A DNA stretch of 64,000 bases, from the NCBI GenBank assembly GCA_020746875.1, contig JAGTJL010000026.1, forward strand, positions 558,001 to 622,000, written 5' to 3'. Both the position numbers and the translations under genes were made by a program. Of this stretch, positions 55,299-64,000 are shown piece by piece; the stretch's first letter is position 1; every line of letters starts with the position of its first letter. This DNA is from Rhexocercosporidium sp. MPI-PUGE-AT-0058. Its lineage: Eukaryota; Ascomycota; Leotiomycetes; Helotiales. The notes below the pieces were generated by a model. The model was not told where the DNA came from. It ran no database searches and saw nothing but the letters and a program-made list of their open reading frames with translations.

Positions 55299-56984
55299 CT
55301 ATTTACTACATAGGCTGCAAGCACAGGTCTTTCCTTGCCCTCGTAGGAAATTAGCTCCGCAGAACGCATTTATTTCTTTATCGTGCGATATGTCTCTGAC
55401 TGCAACAATCATCTGTCTCCACATCTTCGATATCTTCATTACCTTGAACTCTGCTGAAGGATCGCACGAGTGGTTAACTTTCCTAACCCAATTCCCCATC
55501 TTTTTCGAATAGATCTGAGCGACAGGCTCGTCGCTAAGATCAGGCCTTCTGAATTCTATAGAATAGCCATCATTAAACGTATCAAGAGGCACAAACTCTC
55601 CAAGAAGCTCCCCCAAGATTTGACCTTCTTTGTATATACCGATCGCCCGAATGCCTTGGCCCTTTCCCGGCTCGGTGCTGATTCGAGGCCGAGTCCGAGG
55701 CAAGCATGAAACGATGTAACTACAATCTCCTTTATCGCAGAGATCACATTGAGCGTCGGCAAGAGGAACCCAGCCAGGGGATTTGGGCCACTCCTAAGGC
55801 CAACAATCGGGTTTTAGCCAATTACATTTTGCAACCTCGTTTTCTGTTATCAGATGAAACTCCCTTATAAAGGGAGCTAGCTCCTTGATGGCCAACCGAT
55901 CGAGTTCCTGGGGGTTCTCGCTCTCCCATTCGAATTCTAGAACCTTTATATTTTGCCAAATCGACATTTGAAGGGTGTTTCCAATTTGAAACAGAGGTAT
56001 AGACTCGTCGAGGCCTAAGAGCGAGTGGAACTGCTGTATATTGTGCTGATTTAGTTCGTAATATGTGCGGCCAGATATCCTTTGAGCGGTTCCTTTATCT
56101 TCTCGATTCGGCGGAATGAAACACAAGAGGCCGTCGAAATTGCCACACAGCTTTTTCCATCGTCGACCTTCTTTAAGGTAACCATGCAAACGCGTGCGGT
56201 TGCGTTTCGTTATCGCCTACTTCAGACCGATTATGAGCTCGTTAAGACTATTAGGGTCCGCAGAAATACGGCCTGCCTTGCCGCTGTCTATCAAATCGGC
56301 CAGCTTAACTTTCGCGAACCGGTTCAAGAATTCAGTAAGCTGTGATCTTTCCTCTCCGAAGCTAATGACACGCACAAGTTGCACGGCAAGTTTGTTGTCC
56401 TTGTCGACTTTAAATAATGGCGTCGATCGGTCTCTCCAGCTGCGGACTAAAGTGCGCAAGCGATGAAATGCCTCCTTCCCGCATACTGCCTCTGAGAGGA
56501 TACTGATTTGGGGTGTAACCTTGGGCTTACTTGGCTGGATTTCGGTCTGTGTGGCCTTCCTCTTTCTCCCAGTGACGGCTAAAAGCTCGTTCGGCGCTGC
56601 TGAGGCAGCCTTTGTGTTTGTTCGGGCGAGCCGATTTTGAGTGGCTGTAGGCTTCCGTAGCGGACGCATTGCTTTATTGAATTGTGTTTCTGGCAAAGGT
56701 CCTTGATCTTGGATCTTTAAGTGAGTTGTCGTTCTCGCATGCGGATCGCGACCTTCCTCATAGAGTGGGTGTGCCTCTACTCGGCTCTCCGTGATAGCTG
56801 GAGGCGTTGTTTTACATAGGATTTGTGCGGGAGCACTATGTTGTGTTTCGATTTCGATTATAGCATTCGCTATGGTATCAGCCTGCGAATGGCTGTTGCT
56901 GCTAGGCGTACATGTGCTGAGCGTCGCCTTGACAGTCCGCAAGTCTGCTGAAATATCATCCAGGGCCTTGCAGTGTTGCGCCAT
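55299..56984 (-). pseudogene. SET-domain protein gene with an in-frame stop
   Basis: ATG at 56984 (MAQHCKALDDISADLR). The first exon ends near 56217 with a Thr/Lys-rich, possibly nuclear region (GRKRKATQTEI). After an intron near 56180-56220 whose exact ends are unclear, the frame continues to TAG at 55794-55796, then runs on open through a cysteine-rich bit (CDLCDKGDC) into a SET domain: GKGQGIRAIGIYKEGQILGE, NHSCDPSAEF, AVRDISHDKEINAFCGANF, ending with post-SET-like CACSLC at 55299. NHSC and the GxG turn are intact. The single stop (P then TAG then EWPKS) is a likely CAG-to-TAG change. Confidence 0.7.
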
Positions 56985-57801
56985 CTAACTCGGCTGCTTG
57001 TTCGTATGCGTTGAGCGGTGGTCCCCATTCCTAAATAATGTCCTGAAATTTTCGACCAGCTCATTAAGTCGTTTCTTAATACTTTCAACTTTCTCCGCCA
57101 CGTCTTCTATCACCACTTATCGATAAGTATAAGCTGCGGCTAAAAGTATTTGCCGATCGAAGCAAAATAGCGCAGTGATCTCGTTTGTAGACCGAGGTGG
57201 ATTGATTTGTGTGAGAAGTCTGGTGTATGAGAAGCCTTATGCAAGAAAACGGAACACAAGAGCTTGCCTTCCTCTCGGAACTTGAGGTCCAGTAGCGCTT
57301 ATATAAGCAGCAAATTTCACGTCGCCCTTCGCTTAGGCACGACTCCACAGCTACGTCCTCACCTGCATCTTGGGAACCACATCGAGTACTTTTGGACCGT
57401 ATCTGCTGACTATAATCTGTGCTGTGAATTCTAATATAACATGCCCAATAGTTGCATATTGAAAGATTTATTTCAATAGTCACACATTGAGCTTGGTGCG
57501 AGGAGATACTTGCGCGGACGAGTACTACCACACGATTGCCAAAGGGAGGTGTTAAGACAGGAACGGTTACCCCTCCAAACAGTCCCATAATCTGGTGAAC
57601 AAATAAGCTCGATTATCCGTTTCGTCCATTGGTATTTGAGAGTTCCTTCGAGGAGTTTCTGACACGGTAACATTTTCAAGCATCACCCATATTCTAGCAA
57701 AATATCACTATATTACTCGCAAGCGAAGCAGCTGAGTTGAAGAAAGGTCTCATTCGTCGTTACGGTTTTATCATCTGCTTGAAATTTTAAGAGATTTGAC
57801 C
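56985..57801. other. Intergenic, AT-rich, nothing recognised
   Basis: About 820 bp. No convincing frame is present on either strand. Confidence 0.45.
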
Positions 57802-59290
57802 TTAATCGACGCCTTTGTGCTCATCTATGGTTACTAGCTTCAGAAGTAGGAGGACATCCGAATGACTATTCTTTGGCTTGTGAGAAATCGGGTCCGGCGG
57901 CAGAGCCAGATCATCCTGTCTAGTAGCTGGTGCTTTCCCTCTAAAGAAAGAAGGTAGAGTTGGTAAGCATGCGCAGATAACACTGACATAAACCTCGATG
58001 GAGCTCCAATATCCCACAGGAACATAATCCCCTGCCTCCATAATTAGTCCCTGTGTATCGACGTTTCAAAAGAAACTTACATATTATGTTATAAGTATTT
58101 GCAAAGTTAACCAGCGATGTCAGTCGCAATATACTAACAATAGTGACTCTAGTTATTCCTGTATTAAGAGTAAGTCTTGAAACTTTAACTCTTAAGTACT
58201 TACAGAAATCCGAGGCTAAACATGACCAATATATGAATCTTTTATTCCCATAACATTACGAGTCTTATTAAGTCTGGTAATAGGAGGATAACAGTAACTG
58301 CATCAAGAATAATATTAATTGCGGCGCTTGTCCATCCGACTGCATTTGCATTGATGCATTTAGCCGGAACCTTACCATCCCATCTTGTCCAAGCGGCGTG
58401 GACTGGAATGCATTAGAATATTAAAGCAGTAATAAAAGCCGTGCCGTAAAGAAGATTTACTACCGTAGCGACATATGTTATTCTTCTCAACAGTCCCTGG
58501 GAGAAGATTCGAAGGTAAAGACACAATATCGACACCCGTATCATCGTCGAACTCCCAAGATACAGCACCTCGCTGATATAAAATATCTAAACAAGTTTAA
58601 AATAATCACGAAGTTGATCTAGACTTACATATAGAATATGAGTTATATTCTCAAACGGTACAGACCAGATGTCCTTTCCAAGTCCATGATTGGCAACTAC
58701 CATAATACATCAGCATTTGGTTAATTCGGGAACGTGTAATTTCCTTATTGACATACGTATGATAGCCATTGCTGAGAGCGGAATCACAAATCCCTACCAG
58801 GAAAAAGTCACTACCAGTATATATTTCGAACCCAGGCATTCATACCATTGCAATAATCATAGTCCAGTCGTCCATTCCGGGCTTTCGACTTTTCATCCTC
58901 GACAAGAAGCGTAGCATTACAGCTAGCAAAGCAAAGGACACTCCAACGATTGCGGTGATGGAAACAATATTGGTTCTGTTTTATAGTGGCCGGTTACAGA
59001 TGCTTTCCGTAATGTATTTAGTCGCTAATGATATTAATTATCCTCCTAAGCTTCATGAAAACAAACCTACAAAGAGCCTCTTTGATTGTGCAGGTCCTAC
59101 TCACGTAAAGTTCAAGACTATTACCTATCTGTTGATCCGTATATATGTACGGTTCAGTTGCCAGCATCCTGGGCAATTTGGTGGTTAACTCGGTTATACA
59201 TTGGACTTATTCTCTTAGTATATAAAAATAAGATTAAGAAGCCTAACTTACGGCACATGTTGGTAGGACTCTGTTGGCAATGCTCATTTT
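57802..59290 (-). pseudogene. Fungal rhodopsin-domain membrane protein, decayed
   Basis: Reading the minus strand piecewise gives the hallmarks of the fungal rhodopsin-domain integral membrane family: GKDIWSVPFENITHIL (about 58670-58625), LLYGTAFITALIF then a stop and CIPVHAAWTRWDGKVPAKCI (about 58460-58340), NAVGWTSAAINIILDAVTVI, and the C-terminal YWSSIEVYVSVICACLPTLP (about 58010-57950). Stops, frameshifts and very high A+T in introns and flanks show it is dead. An array of the 17-bp GGTGGTC motif lies 190 bp beyond its 5' end. Confidence 0.65.
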
Positions 59291-59481
59291 TGTGACAGGG
59301 GGCGCGATTGCTATAATACAATTGTTGAAGATCTGGAACTGCTAGTGTTCTTTGAAGATGTTTGTAAATATTTAAAAACGAAATCCAGGTTTAGATGCGC
59401 CTTAAAAATGGGTAGATTTGATGAATTATATAGAATTACTTAACATTAGAATGTTTATAAATTTGTTTTGTCACTTAGTGT

Positions 59482-59575
59482 GAAGCGAGGTGGTCACTGA
59501 AGCCGGGTGGTCACTAAAGCAGGGTGGTTACTAAAGCGGGGTGGTCGCTGAGGCGGGGTTTTGAGGCGTGGCACT
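59482..59575 (+). repeat. Five-unit 17-bp array of the GCGAGGTGGTCACTAAA motif
   Basis: GGTGGTC or a close variant occurs at 59489, 59506, 59523, 59540 and 59557, a perfect 17-bp period. The first unit is GAAGCGAGGTGGTCACT; later units drift (GCCGGGTGG, GCAGGGTGG, GCGGGGTGG). It is the same element as the single sites upstream of intact genes. It lies in the presumed promoter of the decayed rhodopsin-domain gene. Confidence 0.8.
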
Positions 59576-59824
59576 AAAAGCGGGGGTGATGAGCTTAGCC
59601 TGAAAGTATGGGTTGACGACCATTCATTAAAGTATTAACCAGCTGACAACATCTCTGAAATGGCAATGAGAGTTTAATAGAAACACGAGAACTTGAGTCT
59701 AAAATTGAGTACGTACGACTATCCTTAGATTATTATACATATTCAATACTAGTATTTGTTCATCTTTATTCTTTTTATAGTGATTGAATATCTAAAATTC
59801 TACCGTCCCTCAAATCATCAACCA

Positions 59825-60297
59825 TAATAACCTTTTCCAACACAATCGAAGAGGTGGAAAATCGATTGACACGACTTGTCAATGAAGCTATTAAATACAA
59901 GTTCGGCATCAATGGCGGACATCGCCGCATCCACCCTGCCGACATTGTTGCAGATCCTTTCGCTGGCACCTAAACATACTTCTTCCGGGACGAGGCGGCA
60001 TATAATGAAGGTCCTTGGAAGGATTTCGTTGACTATAAGGTCAAAGGAAGACTCCAGAAGAATAAAATACCGCAGAAGCTCTTCCAAGATGTCGACAAGG
60101 CGATTCTTGATGGAGACATCATTGTGATGCTTGTAGACATCCCGGGTCAATTGATTGATTGGGATGATCTGAGAGGTTGGTACTATCACCTACCTGGAGA
60201 TAAATTCGATGATGGCTTTGATCAACCCCTTCCTCCTGCAAGGGGTGATACCGATCCTAGTGTAAGGTTTTGTGTTTGTATCTGTAGTGGTGGATGA
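59825..60297 (+). pseudogene. Unidentified gene remnant
   Basis: From about 59843 a frame reads TIEEVENRLTRLVNEAIKYK, then INGGHRRIHPADIVADPFAG, a TAA at about 59972, then YFFRDEAAYNEGPWKDFVDY, IPQKLFQDVDKAILDGDIIV and LIDWDDLRGWYYHLPGDKF, ending at TGA 60295-60297. The composition is protein-like across the stop, so it looks like a decayed gene with a single nonsense change in this stretch and a missing 5' part. I do not recognise the family. Confidence 0.5.
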
Positions 60298-60920
60298 ATT
60301 TTTGAAGGCAGGCGATGACGGAAGTGGCTCTCAAAGATGTCCGGGGAAACAATACCAATAACTCAGAACAAAGGGATTGTGGGCAAATTCTTAGCAATAG
60401 AAATGATAAACGATTCCTATGATCCTCAGCAGACTCTCGTGACCGTCGCCTTCATCCCTCTGCAATCACCAACACCTCGGCTCCTCGCCTCCTTTTAACA
60501 CGTTGAACTATCTAACCAAGAATCATTCCATATACGTCTTTCTATAACAAGACCGTGATGAAAAAGGCAAATGATAAGGCGAGCGATGTGACCTAATCTG
60601 TTTTCTCATAGCTGACACGTGAATGTAGTGGAGCTGGTTGTCGCCGACACCAAAGAGATTGACTGGAATCATGCGGCCTTAGATGATTTGTACATAGGAG
60701 TGCAAAATCAGAATTTAAGATTCGCGCAGATGGAAGCTAGAAAAAGCACGGCGTAAGAGCGGGAGCGAGATTAGGTGCGGTGGATGCCAATCGTAGACAG
60801 TTAAGTATGATGTAAATGATGCAATTGAAGATGAGATGATTGCTAGAGAGCTCTATATCGCACATAACAGTTGTTTAGGATAATGCTACTGTAAACAGCT
60901 GCGATAGATCCCTTATCTTA
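60298..60920. other. Intergenic, nothing recognised
   Basis: About 620 bp of AT-rich sequence without a credible frame or repeat. Confidence 0.45.
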
Positions 60921-61380
60921 ACCTTGACGATAGCGTTTCTTGCTCGAGCCCTCTGTGCTAAGGTCCAAAATAGCTCCAAACCCAAGCTGTTCGAGTTCTG
61001 CCTTTAGACTGTCCCTTTGCGCCTTGATGCTCTTGTATGATTGCTCCACCTCGCGCATCTCCCGCCTTAGCTCATCAATTTTGACTAAATCATATGAATA
61101 TAACTAGCAGACCGAAGAAGCACGCAAGACTCACATTCTAGCTGCATTTTCGCGCCTTTATTATATCAGTTAGCCTTATTGGACTCGCGGGCTTGTTGTT
61201 CATACCTTTGATCAATTCAATTTCTCCCTGGAGAACACCTATATGAGCTTTGGATTTTGTTAGTCCGGGGACTGAAGGGCGATAAATAGTCATCTTGCCT
61301 TCCATTTGCTGCTCTCTAGCTTGACGGTTTTCCTGACTCGCCTAGAACCGTGCATTGCTCATATGGAGTTGGCTATTGTC
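60921..61380 (-). pseudogene. Coiled-coil (bZIP-like) gene remnant
   Basis: Minus-strand fragments: ASQENRQAREQQMEGKM, then AHIGVLQGEIELIKGMNN, then, after an intron-like gap, KIDELRREMREVEQSYKSIK and RDSLKAELEQLGFGAI to a stop near 60923. The heptads and the NRQAREQQ stretch recall a bZIP dimerisation helix with a degraded basic region, but the match is weak. Stops occur between fragments. Confidence 0.35.
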
Positions 61381-62326
61381 AGCTTGGAGCCCGCTAATAA
61401 ATTCTAATGTGAGAGGTAAGCAGAGAAATAGCTATTGCAAGGATAATACTGACGGATCAGAGTTCGTAATATGCTAGGTAGAAGCCTGAGTGTTTCTTGC
61501 GGAATAGAAGCACTGGAGCCAAAAGACCTGGCTGCTATATCTCGAAAGAGAGTTTCGATTACTCTTAGGTTAGCTAGATGTAACATAGCAGATCCACAGG
61601 GACTTACCACGAAGGAGACTAAACCGACTATCTTCACCAATGTACGAGGGCTCTGGGGTGTCCTTAGGTGATTGTCAGGCATGGAAGTAAAAGTAGAGAG
61701 TCGAATGGATCACTCACCACGTCTACACCCATTTCGAAATGGATATCTAGTAGACCTGGTGTAGTGTCACTAGGCATGGTTATTACCCTCTCAACGTCTT
61801 TGGTACCATGAACTCACCTGTTCAAAGGCGGCGCCATATATTCCGCTGTTTCGGGCGTAGTCTCATTAGGAAAGTATGTCGCATCAGTGGGATTCTTCCC
61901 CGTCAGCACTTATTTGTTTTCGCTTAGTTTTTGACTTACGTAGAAAGAGGCACCCACTGAATTTGGGCTTGCTTCGCCGAAGGGTGATACGCTCATATTA
62001 TTCGTGTAGGTGAGTAGCGTTAAGCGTAGGGGCTATCGTAATTGTATCGGAGGTGAACGTCTGGGTGAAGGGCGGGGAGGAAAGTGTAGACCGAGATGGC
62101 AGGTACTATTTGTAATATTTACGTCCTTGCATCGCCCTTGCGAAGGCTGCCGTGTCGTTCTAGGTATGGCCATCTGTTTCGTACCTACTTCTAATACCCC
62201 TCACGGGATCCCTGTTGCCTCAGCCTTGATTGTTGTAGATAGTGGCTAGTATGGTGTCGAATTTGGCTCCCTCTAGCACCGAATATGCCTCGCTCATGCC
62301 ACTTGATTAGATATCTTTCTTTTTTA
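61381..62326. other. Intergenic, probably decayed sequence
   Basis: About 950 bp. Short frames exist (for example 61404-61682 on the minus strand) but none has a domain or splice partner. Nothing else is recognised. Confidence 0.4.
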
Positions 62327-62411
62327 GGTGGTCTCTTTCGCGGGGTGGTCTCTTTGGCGAGGTGGTCTCTTTGGCGAGGTAGTCTCTTTAGCGAGGTAGT
62401 CTCTTTCAACC
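62327..62411 (+). repeat. Five-unit 17-bp array, GGTGGTCTCTTTGGCGA
   Basis: Units start at 62327, 62344, 62361, 62378 and 62395, an exact 17-bp period. Successive units vary at two or three positions (GGTGG or GGTAG; CGCGG, GGCGA or AGCGA). The GGCGAGGTGGTC core is the one seen upstream of intact genes. The array lies 280-365 bp upstream of the Zn-cluster-like remnant. Confidence 0.85.
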
Positions 62412-62690
62412 AACACAAGTTATCTGCTCCTGTAAACGCCTCTCATTCTCAGCCTCGTATTCTTTCAATGTTTGCTTCTTCACAGGCCTGTCATTCTTGG
62501 CCTCCCACCGTCTCAATATCTGTCCCTGCAAATGCCTCTCGTCGAGATGACTTCGTCTATTCTCAGCATAGTATTCACAGGGGCATGGTTCATAGCTAGC
62601 TACAAGTATAAAAGCGTCGCCTGGAATCCGTTCCCTTCGTTTCTCAGATACTTTCTTCATCCTAATATCGCTACTTTCACTTTCTGCTTA

Positions 62691-63207
62691 ATGTCTTCGA
62701 ATGCGGTCAAAAGGCTATCTCTTCCCAGCGACGAATGGCTGGACACTTTCGATTTCTCTGCTTACCTTAACGATAATCTACCTGATGATCAATACTCAAT
62801 TGTGAACGCACTCTTCTCCATCGACAGCATGCCGCTTATACCTGGCGGCACATGGCCATGGCAATGTCGTGTCTGCTGTCTATCTCAACCATAGCTTACT
62901 ACCGGCACAGACTATCAACTCGAAGACTGATGGCATCTCGATGATGAACCACTTCACCAACCCTGCATATCTGGAAGAAAATCAGTCGGACTTACCCCAT
63001 CGTGCTAAAAATGCTTGTAATCAGTGCCGCACGAAGAAAACCCGATGCAATCGAAAAGGTGAAGAGGAATGTGTTCCGTCGAGTAAAGCCAGGAAATCGG
63101 TATATCGCCAAAGTGCACTGCGGAAGATTCAAGACCCTACGGCAGTACCTCAATCACCCGCGCCTAAAGAAATTCAGTTGGAACTGCCGGATGTAAGACC
63201 CACGTAG
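62691..63207 (+). pseudogene. Zn(II)2Cys6-like regulator remnant, frameshifted
   Basis: ATG at 62691 (MSSNAVKRLSLPSDEWLDTF). The frame stops at 62892-62894, but an overlapping frame (from about 62850) continues with LNHSLLPAQTINSKTDGISM, then ACNQCRTKKTRCNRKGEEEC. That is the first half of a fungal Zn-cluster (CxxC, six residues, C, then a C), but the last two cysteines are missing (CVPSSKARK). A one-base shift near 62850-62870 separates the two parts. It is probably a dead transcription-factor gene, perhaps once a regulator of the neighbourhood. Confidence 0.5.
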
Positions 63208-64000
63208 CATTCTAGGCTATGCTACGTCAGTTACTAATAGCTTGTTAGATAACTCTTGAACGTCCACCAAAGCCTAAAACGTGCATGTAGAGAGGCTTCC
63301 CTTCGTAGCGACAATCGACCAACTCGGGAATCCCTTCTGATCACGTCGTACAACTTAATCCATCTATACCTTCTCTGGTTCTACTGGATGGCGATAAGAG
63401 AACGCCATTTCAGACACCAATCATTGTCCTACTGCGTTTGGAGTATCCCACGGGTCTTGGGTCTGGTCGCTACTCTTTTTGTCGGTCAGTTGACGCGAAT
63501 TGTCTGGAATGTTCATTTTAGGATAATAAAGGAAATGTAATTAGAGTTTGCATGGACAGCACTAAATTTCTCCAAATTCTAACTTGGTCTTGAATGGTAG
63601 TACAATTCGTGAACTCCGTCTCAAGTGCATTATAGGGCATTCAAAATGAAGCCAGCAATATCCCTGAGTCCATCATGGCGTTTCCTGCTAATTCACTGTC
63701 GCTGGCTGTCAGCCCATGTCGAACACACTCTGCTCATGCATTTGGAACCTACTACGAATACCTAAATGGGCTTTACAGCTCGTACCCTGAAGAAGTAGTT
63801 TAGGATGCAGTAATATCTTACGGCTTAGTTCACATTGAGACTTGCGCTTGAAAGAATTGAATTAGAGGCGCTTTGCCAATGAAACTGCCTCTATTCAACG
63901 CCTGACCACGTCGAGCTATTTTTAGATGCAGGATAAGTCATCCTGCTTCCGGGGATGTGGACAGGCGTTCTGAGAGTTTTACAAGCAATTACAAGCTGAA
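63208..64000. other. Right edge, nothing recognised
   Basis: A short frame at 63256-63540 contains hydrophobic stretches but lacks any known domain. The final 450 bp show nothing recognisable. Confidence 0.4.

Noticed and set aside
59775..60189. Minus-strand frames of 64 and 123 codons
   Set aside because: They lie antisense to a more protein-like plus-strand frame (59843-60297) and show no family features.
1..64000. tRNA, rRNA or CRISPR features
   Set aside because: No tRNA-like cloverleaf or rRNA segment was recognised by eye, and CRISPR arrays are not expected in a fungal nuclear genome. A tRNAscan or Rfam run would settle this.
1..64000. Starship captain (DUF3435 tyrosine recombinase)
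   Set aside because: None of the intact or decayed genes shows the R..HxxR..Y recombinase pattern or the usual DUF3435 sequence. It may lie outside the window.

Overview
The window looks like an accessory region of a filamentous ascomycete (Pezizomycotina) genome. The evidence is short 42-79 nt introns with GT..AG ends and CTRAY branch points, STAND/NLR genes with a fungal N-terminal domain, DUF3723 and F-box genes, a fungal Helitron, and many C:G-to-T:A nonsense mutations in duplicated or decayed genes, as expected from RIP. The class cannot be determined from the sequence alone. Exon structures were assembled by hand. For most multi-exon genes the spliced length is an exact multiple of three and protein motifs run across the junctions.

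Layout. 1-15.7 kb: a duplicated block of NLR gene + small unknown gene + Helitron RepHel gene, all on the minus strand. Copy 1 (1 to about 10.1 kb) has a truncated and damaged NLR and an apparently intact 1,991-residue RepHel. Copy 2 (10.6-15.5 kb) has a damaged NLR with about 12 near-identical ankyrin repeats, and a deletion that joins the small gene to the start of RepHel. 16-33 kb: a seven-helix membrane protein, a 722-residue DUF3723 protein, two kinase-like paralogues (one intact, one broken) around an F-box gene, an unknown gene, and a 1,054-residue RING/patatin-like protein. 33-49 kb: small coiled-coil and nuclear-type proteins (TFIIS-N-like with SUMO-interacting motif, MADS-like, Myb-like), mostly intact, around an intact ferric-reductase gene. 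49-52 kb: a secreted GH18 chitinase and an acidic protein with an in-frame stop. 52.6-64 kb: mostly decayed genes (CSC1/OSCA-like channel, SET-domain protein, rhodopsin-domain membrane protein, Zn-cluster-like regulator).

Two things tie the window together. First, it holds all four gene families described as recurrent Starship cargo (NLR, DUF3723, patatin-like, ferric reductase), so it is probably the interior of a Starship giant transposon or its remains. No tyrosine-recombinase captain was recognised here. Second, a short element with core GCGAGGTGGTC recurs in the upstream regions of the DUF3723/kinase-like divergent pair, the second kinase-like gene, the F-box gene, the patatin gene, the chitinase and two decayed genes, in two places as perfect 17-bp-period arrays. 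It may mark a shared regulon or an element-specific repeat. I do not recognise it as a described motif.
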